Origin: Saccoglossus kowalevskii
Lineage: Eukaryota > Hemichordata > Enteropneusta > Harrimaniidae
Direction of reading: 5' to 3'
Assembly: GCF_000003605.2 (NCBI RefSeq)
Contig: NW_003155738.1
Span: 328,899-392,898, forward strand
DNA length: 64,000 bases
The notes under the pieces were generated by a model that saw only the letters and a program-made list of their open reading frames with translations, searched no databases and was not told the DNA's origin. The position numbers and the translations under genes are program-made. Each line of letters opens with the position of its first letter. Positions within the stretch are counted from its first letter, which is position 1. This document shows, in pieces, positions 1 through 13,600 of this stretch.

Positions 1-1611
1 GCTTACTGTGAGACGATCATCACAACTGGGTCATTATAGTATATTCCGGCTTATAGTCCAGCGAGATTCTTCAAAGTATGTTTTAAAACGAAAGATTACC
101 AGAAAAATTCGTGAGTTTATTCCCGGGGGGCCGATTTAGCTGTGGCATGATGTATTGAAGTGTATCTTACAAATCATTGTAATAGTGCTACTATACAATG
201 TTTACGAGGCCAAAGTACACCGATTTACGCAGTCATGTGTGTTGTTACACGTCACTGCAATTGTTGATTCACTAAAATCGGGCAGTGTACTGCTATCAGT
301 AAGCAAAGTGTGGAAGACAGTCCAAACCCAGCCGCCATTGTCTAGGTTGTCGTCGTTGTCACATTGTACCCTGCGAGGTTTACTGAAGATTCAATGTGTT
401 AAGGTAGGCATACACAACTGTTTTCATATTCCCAAATAGTATGTGTTTAAGGTCAGACACTACTGTTTGTAAGTTCATATTATTATAGTCGGTGAACGAC
501 CTATCTATGGTCTATTTCCTCGTCTCCGTAATACGGCAAAGAAAGACACTAAATCGTGTTCATTCTCTGTTACATGTTTTTTTGGTAGCATCACATATGA
601 CATATAAACATATATAAAATGGTATTTGTATGACGACCTCAATGCTGATATGCTGAATTATTTCAGGACTGTCAGTGAGCTACACTAATATTTAATACCG
701 CTCAATACTGGATTTATTTGGGCAGAATGCCAGATTGTTATCTTTTTGGAATTTGCACTATAACTTCCGCATATGTGTTGTATTGCGTCTTTGTATGAAG
801 AAACGCATGTACGATGATATTTAGTAATCGCACCAGTGCCTGTGATCACAAGGTCATGCAATGCAAACTTCCCTATTATAATTTAAAGTGTGTATATGTA
901 GACAGTTGTACGCCACTAACTGAACTTCCACCCAGCAATTAATGTAATTATTCCCTATATTTAATACTATTTTTACAATTAATAAATAAAACAATTCCGT
1001 TGGGTCATATCAGTAATATTTATAACATTTTATTGGTAATATGTATCAATAAGTGTGTTTCGTCGACAAAAGACCACTAACATGAAACTGCTAGAAGAGA
1101 CAAACCTGATTCAAATATAAGCTACCGTTTATGGCGTTTACCGACAATGGTAAATGCATTTATAAATAGTTTGTCGTACTAGTGTCAGAACAATTGTGGT
1201 CGAGCCTATTTAGCTATATAGTATAATAACACACTCTATAAACCATTACAACATTACAAAAACATTCTTACTGTCTTCAGTTTAAGGAAACGATAGTATT
1301 GTACGATAGATTACAAAAATACTTCTATGTTTTTTTCAAATTAATTGCTAAGGAGATTCTTAATTAGTTTAATAATTCGGACCACTTTTCACACTATTTA
1401 TTAGTGTCGTATTGGGATCGGTCGAGTCGATAACACTAAATGCTTACAGTGAGTGCGGCTATCTGCTTGACATATGGATGTTAAACAAATATTCACCCGC
1501 CATACTGTTTTGCATCTATTTATCTATTTATTTTACATGTGACTCATATTTGAATGTTTATATTGTTTCTTTCACCTAGGATTCAAACTGTTCAACTATC
1601 AATATAAAAAG
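1..1611. other. Upstream flank, no gene recognised
   Basis: AT-rich sequence without convincing exons. A 94-codon open frame at 155-439 has neither domain nor flanking splice logic. A possible untranslated or upstream coding exon may run from 1580 to the ATG at 1612, after TTTCACCTAG. The promoter of the RhoGEF gene should lie here or further left, but no TATA or initiator can be assigned. Confidence 0.4.
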
Positions 1612-1663
1612 ATGTCCAAAGTCCGCAATTTAGTTAATATCTTTGAACACAAGAAAAATAAAA
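1612..1663 (+). CDS. Putative first coding exon of the tetra-DH/PH gene
   Basis: The ATG at 1612 opens 17 codons beginning [12 protein letters not shown], followed by a strong GTAAGT donor at 1664. The exon ends one base into a codon, and the acceptor at 3601-3602 supplies exactly the two bases needed (A plus AG gives Lys), so the join is in phase. The frame also stays open upstream to an AG at 1578-1579, so this may be an internal exon with the true start further left. No similar protein segment is firmly recognised. Confidence 0.5.
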
Positions 1664-4600
1664 GTAAGTTGTTAATACATTAACATAATAATAGTATTGA
1701 AACGTGGTAAAAAATGACTAAATACCTGACATGCTATCGACAATTCAACTGTAGTTATTTGGTAGGAGCTAGAAAAAAAGCCCGCAGGGTTGCCCACGTG
1801 TTGCGTAGGTTATTATATATAGTAGCATGCTTAGTGCATTTAGTGTCTGAACCACAGATCAATGTTTAACACGTTTTACCCTGGTTGCTATCTTAATTAA
1901 GATTAATTTAGTTTATTCTAAAAAAAAATCATTTTCATTTCACTTGCTTTGGATAATGTGCAATGGTAACCAAGCGTAATTTAAAGGTCTAACGTACGTT
2001 TTTTCATAGTCGGAAAAGCCACAATATCTAAGCTTTCAGAAGATATATAGGTTGTTATAGTAGTATGCTTAGTAACTTTAAGAATAATTGATCAATGCTT
2101 ATCACCTACATAGTTACTTATAAGTCGACTTTTGAACTAACTGTCATGAACTAGTTTTCGCGTATCTGTTGATCGACCTATTTAGCTGATTACTAGTGAA
2201 TGGCTGTGTTATATCTGTCACCATTTAGGCTCATGCGAGGTCCTGGACGGAACTTGACTTGATTTGGAACTAATTACGATATAACCGTCGTCACCCGGAC
2301 TGCTATTTCTGACAGTTGGCATTTGTAGTTTATTAATATAGTGAACGATTAATCAAAAGATATGACGTGTTCAGTACTTAGTTTGATTGGCTATGTGTAA
2401 GTTGAATGTGTGAAGGCCACGCCTTTAGAGTATTTTAACTGCTTTGTAATTGGTTAAGTTTTTGATACGTAATAAACAGTCCAAGTCCTTGGTCACAGAG
2501 AGAGAGGGAGAAGACTCCACGAGGCGAGAGAGTCTTGGTCAGTCCGGGCGGATTCTCCGACGAGGCAGTTCGCCTTGATGCGTTCTCAATGTGGCTAATG
2601 TCTAGCTATTGAAATGTATTTCGTTGTGTGCGTCTATTTGACTGTAAGGTTTAAGAGACTTTTCCGGTCCGGTACCTCAAGCAGACGAGATATAGAGACC
2701 AGACGATATTCCCCCCTGACACATGTTGGAGAAACCCAGACTAGAAGAATTTCCCCCTGATATAACCATGGTATTTATTATGTTTTGCCGGCACTATTGC
2801 TCATGTTTTGTACTGATTTATCCTGATTGGTACCTTAATTATTATAATAATAATTCAATTTATTCTCAACAACATATTTACTTCTCATTTTCAGGCAGTT
2901 AAAAAGAGTTTATGATTATAAATGTGTTTACAGACACACGGTAACAAATTGCAATAATATATCATTCATATAATTTTCAGTAAGCGAACATTCTGTTGTT
3001 TGCTCAATTCTTACCACGTGATTTTGAAACAATAATTTGTGTTTTTGCAATGTACTTTCATGTACAATATAAAAACTCGAACGTTAGAGGCACCATAGTT
3101 GTTGAAAAATTGTCACTGAGGACGTATCCTACGTCTTTGTCAATCTTTCGCGTGGTTAAGTCTGGTCAATATACAATCGCAATAAAACTAAATAGGTTAT
3201 CACCATGTAATATTTATAACAAAAAAATCGATTCAGTCTGAAAGATTTCAGATATGGGTTTACAGCCCGTAAGAGGTGCACGTACTAACCCCCTCACAAT
3301 ATCGTGCCCCCAAGCTATTGCAAAACTGCAGAAAGCCTACCATAAATTGCTGCGAAAAAAATAGTATATATTTTTGAACATAACCGTAATTTGAGTAGTT
3401 GTATATTATTATATTGCTAGCATCCTGTTGTCGATTAAAGTGTCTGATCTAAAGTCTAAATTGGACAACACAGGTATTCTTGTAATGTCAGATCTGTTCC
3501 TTCAATCAATTTATTGGAGTGAGTGCAAATGGTTTTAGGAAAACAAAATCGTACGGCCTGCACGTTGATGAATACGAATTACAATTTTCTTTGCATATTT
3601 AGAGGCTGTCGAAGCTGACACCGACTATACTGAAAATGAAGGCGCAACTGCTTGCGCTAGTTCTGACGAAGTCATGGCAGACAATGAAGTTGTTGTTGAA
3701 GAGACAGTACCAGAACCATATTGGGAGGGCGTGTCAGATAATGATGAAGAACTTGACAATGAAGATGATGACGACCTGGATGACACTGAAGTAATTACTT
3801 CCTACGATGTCTCCCTCCTCGACGACAAGTCTCCGACTATGGCAAAAGTGACATCCAAGGACGATGTTTCGGCTTTACTACCAATTAGAAAAATTGAACC
3901 ATGTTATGAAGGATTTATTAAAGTAAGAACAACAGTTTCTCAACGCATACATTGTTATTTGGTATGCATTCAATCAATTACAAATCTCGAAAATGTAGGG
4001 TCAACATCGAATAACAAACTAAAGGTGTATAAAAGTACTTAGACCACAATTGAAAAAAAAGTATAACGACGTTTACAATTCGTTTTTTTAATAACTAGTT
4101 TTATGTCAACTGAACATGTGTATTAATCAAATCTTACTGTTCGTATACAACAGCTACCATTTTCCGAGAAAGAAATCGATGACGATTGTATTACACAAGT
4201 AGACGACGAAGATGCTCTGAAAGTTGCTAAAGAACTACTCTTAACTGAAAAGAAATATGTCAATAAATTATTTCTCCTCGACCAGGTAAACATTTTATTG
4301 TTACTTTGGTTTAAATAAGATAAATTTACGTATCGTTATTAATAGTAATTTAGGCGACGAGCATGTTCCAACGCAGGCATTTAGCATAAACTGTTTACAG
4401 CAGTTTTCCTAGCCTACAATGAACCATTTTTTCATCTTCAACCTTTTAACACATTGACCAATTTTCCTTCTGACTTTCATTCTATCTCAAGTTTTTTTTT
4501 CGAATATTTAACCCTCCAAGGTATTCCAATCAAGGATAAAGACGGAAAACAAAATAAAAAAATGGTTTCCTGAAGATGTTGTGAAAGATATGTTTCCTTA

Positions 4601-7600
4601 TATTAAATCCATCCACCAGTTTCACAGCGAAGTATTCTTACCCGCTTTGAAGCTCAGGATAAATGATTGGTTCGTCTAAATTATATCGAACTATAAGTTT
4701 ATAATTATATGCATACACACACATGTGCGATACGTACACAAATTCTATAAATTAACAAATTAATTCACAAATATGATATTATTCTATCGCCAGAAAATCA
4801 ACATAATCCTTCACTTTTTTGTATATTTAGGAAAAACAATCCGAAACTAGGTGATCTCATTTATGCTTTCGGGCCCTTCTTCAAAATGTACACTGAATAC
4901 ACACGAAACACAGATCAAGCATTAGAGGTGTTGAATACGTGGATGTGCAAAGCTCAAGAATTTAGAAACTTTATACGCGATATTGAGGTGAGTGTCAAGT
5001 AAATCGGCCAGAATAATCAAATCCATAAACGTTATTTAACTTTTTATATTTCATGAAAACTAATGACCCATCTCGACACACTCCTTATAATACAACACTC
5101 ATGCCATCACAAATTATTGTTGTGTTGTGTCTTTTTTCTTCCCCACAGAAACAAGACGCTTGCGGCAAGTTACCATTATCCAGCCATATGTTGGAACCAA
5201 CACAAAGAATATGTAGATATGAATTATTGCTAAAAGGTAATTAGCACTCATTATCAATAAACTACGATTAAGATTTTTACAGCTCTTAATGAAGTCAACT
5301 TGAATGTAATTTAAGAAATACTCCTGGTCTAGCAAAGAATACAAACTCACCAATTTATCTTCCAGTAAATATATAACATATAGGCCAATTGCCCGGAATA
5401 TTGTACTGGATAGACTCACTTGACTGATTAAATGAGATTTTTAAAAACGCAGTTCACATTCTTCAGAGGGTTGTTGTCAGTTATTTAAATACAATATAAT
5501 ATATAAGAAGCGTGCGTAAACGATACAATATTAATAACAATAAACATATAATTCCATCTCCTGTAGAATATTTCAAAAGATTATCCCATGCTTCCAAAGA
5601 TAAAGAAGATACTGAAGGTACGATTATTATAATTAATGTTATTACTATGAAGTTACGATTTGACAATTTTACTCTTTTTACTATTTCAAGTTATAGGATT
5701 TTACTTTGCTCGCCGACTTTGCTATACAATAACAATCAACTGTCCTGCGTGGGAGTACTGTCCACGGCTCTTTGTTTTAAATATGGCTACACTAGTTAAG
5801 AGCATTGTGTTAAAACATATAATTCACTGAACATAACTCATCTCGTTTATTCAACATAAACCTTCGGCTTTGCACTAGTTTTCATTCAATAATTACTTGC
5901 CAGAATGATACCAAAGAATTTGAGCAAACACACATTTCCCATCAATGTAAAAATCATTGTAAGTTGAAAGCATCGACCAACGAAGCAAACACCGTCAGTT
6001 ACTGTTTCCAAGCGAACTCAGCAAAACTTGCATGTTCTAACAGGACAAAGCGTGAACGCATGAACAGGGACATTTTCAGAAAAGACTATGTTGGACGTTT
6101 TTAAGCATAAATCGGGTGAACGCCGTTCCGGGCGACGAAGCCCTGGACAGAGAATAACACCCATCACTCAAATAGACTTTATACATATTCGCTTAATTGT
6201 TCTCTAGGGATAACCCAGGGAAAACACGTCTTTAGTATATTTAGACGGAAACAAAATGTAATACATACTAAATAATATGTATCCATTGATATTTATGTTA
6301 TTTTTCTTAACAAAAAATGCTTTGGTACAGGTTAAATTGCAAGTTGATCGGTAAAGGCATTCATGAGGCACAGATGCCCAAATTGTGTCCACATTTTTGA
6401 TGAAAATCTAAGATAGCGGCCAAACCATGTGAATGATCGTTTTTCTCTCATAAGAAGCTTTGGCCATACATGTTATATGCAAAATATCAAGTTGATTGGG
6501 CAAAACACTCATGAATCAAATTTAAATTTTTCCTTGAAAAGCTGTGGCCATACATGGTTTTTACAAAATATCAAGTTGATCGGTGAGAGAATTCATGAAA
6601 AACAAATGCCAAAGCGTTTGTACATTTTCTAACGAAAATCAAAAATCACGTGACTAACTTAAATTATTCGTTTACTGTCTAAAGGAGCTACGTTGAGAGA
6701 TGCGACATGACAAATATCGAAGAAATAGGATAACTGAAACGTCAGTAACTACTTCCTGAAATCCAATATGGCGGCCAAACTATAATGTGTTTTCCACATA
6801 GATGCTAAAAACAACGTCCACGTGAATATGTTCAGGGGTTCTGAAGAAGAAGATTTTTAAGCTTGTTTGAAGATATTTCCGGTAAAAACATGTCAGAAAA
6901 AGTCACATGACCGCTAAAGTTTTTATTCATGAAGTAAATAGCCAATATCCCAATAAAGCTCTACAGCAAATCAGAATGTCTAGAACCCCAGAAAGGATTC
7001 AAAATGATCACTTTCGTTTTAAATTCAATGGAAGATGGCAATCGGCAAATCAAAAGTCATATTAGGTTTTGTCAGGAAAACTTGACGAAAATATGACAAT
7101 AAAAAGAAGAAAAAAACTTGAACAGAAACGGAAGTGTTCAAACCTGACTTGGATTCTAAATATAAATGAAACCCGCACACGTTATAAGGCAGATAATTCT
7201 ACCCCAAAACTAAGTGACGGAAAACAGAACACCAGACACTAATATTGTTACATGATATTACACAATAGTGTGGCCAACGTATTATGTTCTGTATATCTAT
7301 GCTATTGTTTAAAAGTTGTGTCTGCTTTTATCGAGAAGTCATGACATGGTGGTAACCAGATATGGTAATATTCCATGACATGGTAAATAGAGATGTTTTT
7401 AACGTAGTCGATGATGGTTCGGTCGAGTTCAGTCAGGCACGGTGAGTCAGTTTCAATCAGACACATGGTTTGGTTGCTATCTTATATTTTTGGCAAAACT
7501 GGCCATAAATTAGAGCATTTGTCTCTCATGATTAACTTTATATTTTGTGTGTAACATGCATGGGAGAAGCTTCTTACAAGAAAAATAAAATAATGTTAAT

Positions 7601-10600
7601 CCTCAAGTGATTTGTCCACTATGTTCGATTTCTGAAAAAATGACACAAGTCCGACATGGACGATGATTGAAACTTTAACATCCACGCTTCTTGTTGTTTC
7701 GCGCGGAAAATTTAACGCGAGAGTGGTTCGTTAGTCATCGCGTTAAACTACGTTAGGGTAATTCATGAAGCAACAAACAAGATTTTAGCATCGTGGTCAT
7801 GTCAGTATGTCAGTATCACGCGGTGATCAAGTCGCAAGTCGCAAGTGAGCCTCAATGTAAAATTTCCAGTCACATGATTTTAAGAGTTGGCAGGTTTGGT
7901 TCGATCCGATCTTTTTTTTTCAAAATAAGCAGCCAAACAGATCTCCCTTTTAAACGGAGTAATACCAGACTGTCACGACTATAATTAAAAATGTCATGGC
8001 CACGTGTACATTATACAGATACCGTGATTGGTTGAACTTGAGGCAATGTATACGGATAGGAGTTATTTTTGCTATATTGTGGTCACAGTGCCAACAGCCA
8101 TTGTCCTCTCCCTGTACCCATGTAGTGTTTGACAAGCCCTTGGATGACTAATTATATGTAAAACTGACGAAGCTGAATATAAGTTTACCAATGACGACGA
8201 AAACGGCGTCAGGTGTTAACGTTTGGCCTGCTGTCGACCCCTACGCAAAACCCGCCCGTATGATACATGGGTGGATGGCCAGACTTGATCATTTCTTTTG
8301 ACTGGTAGTTACGTTCCATGGCACTGTATTTTGAAACAATGTCGCATTTGAAAAGTTCAAATTGCCGTTGGAAGTCAGATGTTTTTGACTGTAACTTATC
8401 ACGGTAACACTTTGTGTTTGTTCGTCTTTTCAGAGGCACTGCAGCTAATCTCATTGGCCGCCCAGAGTTGCAACGAAAGAAAAAAGGACACGGTACGTTC
8501 TTGTTTCATTTGTCAGTTTGTTTGTATGTATATATGTACGTACTTGATAACATTGTAAATAACCGTTTATATGATGCAGGAAATGCTCCAGAAAATACGT
8601 ACACTGCAGTCAGTGATTGACGGTATAGACGACCTAACCGGACACAATAGAATATTGAAGAAAGAAGGCACATTAATCAGGTTCAAATCTAGAAGCGGTA
8701 CCCAAACCCAAGTGTTCTTAGTAAGGATTATACACTTGCAAATTCAAGTGCTAATCGTACATTTGGTAATTTTTTGACACATAAACCGTATCGATGTTTG
8801 AGGCTATGCCTTGTAGGGTGTTATGGTTATCTCTCTATCAAACGGACCAATCCGAATGTCACCAAAGTTAGAGGGCGTTAGTTGTTTGTTCAACCCCAGG
8901 TTTGACTGACATACGTATAGCCACTTCTTTAGCATATTGTTGAATTGTACTCTACCAACCTGTATATTGAATTGTTGCTATCAACGTATTCTTACTCTGT
9001 ATTGTTGATGTAATTTAGTTCAACGATATGTTGCTGTGTTGCAAGATAAGGAAAACGAAAGCAATTAAATATAAAGTCATCGACCGGCTGCAAACCAGAG
9101 ACAATATGAAGGTACATGTGTAACAGAAATCTCTCATATTTGCAAATCATATTGAGTTGATATATTACAGGAATTGCTCGTCACTAATATATTGTTTTCA
9201 TACAGGTGAATCGATTTGTTGAGAATAAGTTTGTGGTTAGTACAACAGACTCGATGCTCACTCTTGAAGCTGAATCCGAAGATGAAATGACATCATGGGT
9301 GAAGGTGAATTAATATTAAATATTATGTGGAATACATGACTTAATTGTCTGGCATTAGTGAATCTTAAATGTGAAATAATTACTCACTACAAATACTTAC
9401 TCGTATACATACATATTTTACATTTTTACAGACAATCCAAGACGTGATATGGAAGTATGTGAAAAAGAAAGATTCATTTCAACTGATGGATAAGCCGGTG
9501 AATATTTATTTACATTCGATAGATCTATAATACACAACAGTCTGCGCATATTGCCAATTGTGTTCATGTGTTAACAGTTCGGGCTTTCTGCATCCTTTTT
9601 TACACACACATATTTAGACATACTTTTAACTACAATTTTAAGGAGTAGTATTTGCACATGGAAGCATCACATATTTTTTCCATTTAGAAACTATTCGAGC
9701 GAGACATTTTCAGGAAACATAGTGAAGCAGACAGTGACACGAACAATGAGGATATGTCTAGCGACACACTAGAATCTGTCACGTACAGTATTGACGTCAC
9801 CTCGCAACACACACTTGCAAATGATTCTTGCGTTTCAAGTGCCGATCCAGATGAAAGAGGATCTTTTATGGAACACGCCGGTTTTCATGACAATAATGAC
9901 AGTAGCCATGGAGAGGGACACGTTGCTAACGGTGGTGATAAGTTTTTTGAGGATGATAGCACTGAACTTGCGAGTTCAACTTCAACGACTAACGCAATAA
10001 AAGTGAGTAAATACATCTATAGTATAAATTTGAATTCTATCCTTATCAGATCACGATATTATATACAAGCCATGTCTAATATTACGTTTTCACTAGTTAC
10101 CTTTCAACGCTGATGAACTAGTTATGCACACAGAAGGCATTCAAGACAAAGCGCATCAGATTGCATTAGAGATACTGGCTACTGAGAAGAAATACGTGAA
10201 TAGATTGTTTTTAATTGACCAGGTAAAAGCATTCGATAATAAATATTAATACCAACATATAGTATCAACATAAGCAATAGTAACGTTAGATAAATCAATA
10301 ATAGTCAGCACATTTGCCACGAAGAATGAACGTAACACAAACGAGCTTGGCATCAAAATGTTATACTATTATTAAAATAAATGTTATTTTATAAAATTTA
10401 TATTTCATTACATAAAAAGCAATTTTATTTTGTGAATTCATATACAAGACATCAGTTGTTTCTAAAATTCAATATATTATGCCAGATTGTGTTTAGTATA
10501 CTAGTATAATTTTTCGTTCTTTATACAATCCCTGCTCGCCTGGGACTTAAAAAAGATGAACATAGATGTTGCAGTGGTCCGGGGTTCGTCCTGGAAACAT

Positions 10601-13600
10601 CATTTTTGAAGTGATTTTTCATATATAACTAAGAGGTTACCCTTGACACAAGTATTTTTCATTCATAAATCTACAGATTAAGAATAAATTTTCTTGAAAT
10701 TCATGTGGGATTGCCTTTTAATCTGAATCTAGTTGCAATGGAAAATAGTTTCCAATGATTATTTTCTTCCATACACAATTTTTAGAAAAGATTCCCTTCT
10801 TTAAAAAAAATCAATCGATTAGATTTTAGCAGAGATCTGAAATTTGTATTTCAATGTGAGATCATTATCTGATTTTTTGATTGAATAAATTCGATAATAA
10901 ATTAAAATGTGATATATGTCCATGTGATAAACGCGTTTTGTTAAATGAAGACCAATACAATATAACAGATGTTTACGCTCATGGACTGTCTTCTAGTATA
11001 CTAATTAATTTGTATACCATCTTTTAGGTATTTCGTTCTCGGATTACAGAAGAAAACGAGTCGAAGAAGTGGTTTTCCTCCAGTGTTATTAAAGACATGT
11101 TTCCAAACATTACACCTATTTACAGATTTCATTTTGATGTATTTTTTCCGGCACTGAATGATCGTATGAAAAACTGGTATGTATACATGTAATAAACGGG
11201 TCAATTAACGTGACTAGTGAAATCTGGTGTATGACACGTGTAAAAACATGGATAAACGAATTTCACACCTTCTTGGTTCATTGTAAAAAAAAGAAAGTTT
11301 ATTCAATATTCACTGTAAGCGGACATACACTGTCGGGACATCACCCTTCTGGTTTATGCAGCAATGTATCGAATGTAGCCACCATATTGACTTTTGACCG
11401 AATAGTACGGGAATTTGGAAGATTTCTATACGCGAGAATAACGTGAAAGTGAAAATGTGACAAATAATAAAAGTAAAAAAAAACCTTGAGAACTCCATGT
11501 TTTCCCGCCAAAATTGTGCTGTATTATTTTGCTCAGTGATTTTTTTCCTACAATTCCGTTGTTAGTTTTGAACCAAATGAGTATAATAACTTTACAGGTC
11601 GTGATCGTAAATTTCGAAATATGATGTCAGTATTATGCAGATTAGAATTTTGAAAGGAGCGATTGACATTGCCATTCAAAACATTATTACACAGTAGAAG
11701 TAATATAAGCATGGGTATAGTTAGTGTTGCCGTCAATTATTTCATGACTATTATACTCATACACTTAATCATTGTAATATTTTGAAATATTTCTCGTGAT
11801 CTCATTGATGATTTCAGGAATATCACTCCAAAAATAGGGGATCTTTTTAAGACTTTTGGACCATTCTTCAAAATGTATTCTGAATATGTTCGAAACTCCG
11901 ACCACGCCATCAAGATATTGAATACTTGGATGGAGAAAGAAAGTGGGTTTGTCGAGTTTGTCAAGAAAATTCAGGTAATAACACACTTCGAACGGAAAAG
12001 AGAAATAATTACATTGTTTGTAAACAAACGATAATAATATCATAATATCATAATAATACCATAATATCATATGTTTAAAAAAATATTTAATACAGAAAGA
12101 CGAAGCTTGTGGAATGTTGCCGTTAGCGAACCATATGTTGGAACCGATACAGCGAATCTGTAGATATGAAATGCTAATTAAAGGTGAGACTTGAGATATA
12201 TAAGATATATAAGAATATTTTATGAGTAACCCTAAACAATTTAATTCATTACACGAGTGCATTAATCATAAATTAAGTTTATTGAAGCTGATATTTTAAA
12301 TTCATAAATTATATTTTCTGTTTATCTTTACTAAAACTATATCATAACCAATATTGCATAGTAACGCCAATGGCAGCTACTATAACAAAATTACTATATC
12401 AATATAGAATGACTCGCTGAACCAACTCATTATATTGTGACTGGCAATTGTATGTATATTTCGAATAGCATAGATTACAGCCTGAATGATTCTTGATAAG
12501 TACAAAATCGCAAAGTAAATGTTGTTTGTTCATAAGGTCTAATTAACCTACTCCAATTAACCAACATTTGTGTATTATTAGGCGTGACCATGTGTATTAT
12601 TGGTTGCCAAGAATAATGTTGTGTAATGACGCAAATATCAATGATACAACATACTGCACCAATTGTTTTTGGAAGAAAAACATTTTAAAACTTCATTTGC
12701 ACAAAGCACTTATTACCCAAATTTACTATTCGAAATATATTTAAGCAATAATATAATCGTTACTAAAAATAACGCCATTTATTTTCCAACAGAATATCTC
12801 AAATCTTTGCCAAGAGACTCAGAAGATAAATTCGATTCAGAAGGTTGGTCAACTGGGGTTGAAATAAATTAAATTTCATTCTTGCACACTTTCATTAATA
12901 TATGCACATCCCACAAGGATTACATATTGTCACCAAGCAATTTCATTTGCATTCTATTGTGCAAACATTTCATAATACTAGACATATTGCTCAGAAATAT
13001 ATTGTTATTGACAAGAATACTACTGTTAAAATGTTCCGAAATTAAATTGGTAAAGTCATAATATTTACATTTAATATGTCACACATATATATATACACTC
13101 AGCTTTGATTTGTTTCGATTTTACCTTCATTAATCAGATGTGGATGATATATATTTCATAGTATAGTTACATGCACTATGAATATGAATATCATTGCACA
13201 TCTCGAACTGATATTTAACAGATGCTTTGGTCCTAATATCCGCGGCTACACAGAACTGCAATGAAAGTAAGAAGTATATGGTAAGTTCAGAAACATTATA
13301 CATTTCTTTCCATATTTGATGTGGTTCTGACAATACATGCTCTTTTGATACTGATGTATTTTATATGACCTCACAGGAAATGAGTCACTCAATGCGGAGA
13401 CTGAACTCATCCATAGAGGGCATCGATGATTTAAATGTGTCTCGCAGAATTCTACTGAAAGAAGCAAAGTTATCTAAATTCAAAGGAAAGCAAAGCACGC
13501 CCATACAGCTATTTCTAGTAAGAATTCATTATTTCAATAATGTGGATTTTGTGTAAGAGTTTTATAAACATGCTAACTAAGTTGTTAAATGTGTAATACT

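Noticed and set aside
155-439. 94-codon open frame at the left edge
   Set aside because: No domain, no splice context and noise-like composition.
11765-12262. 165-codon minus-strand frame
   Set aside because: It lies antisense to two DH2 exons and has no domain.
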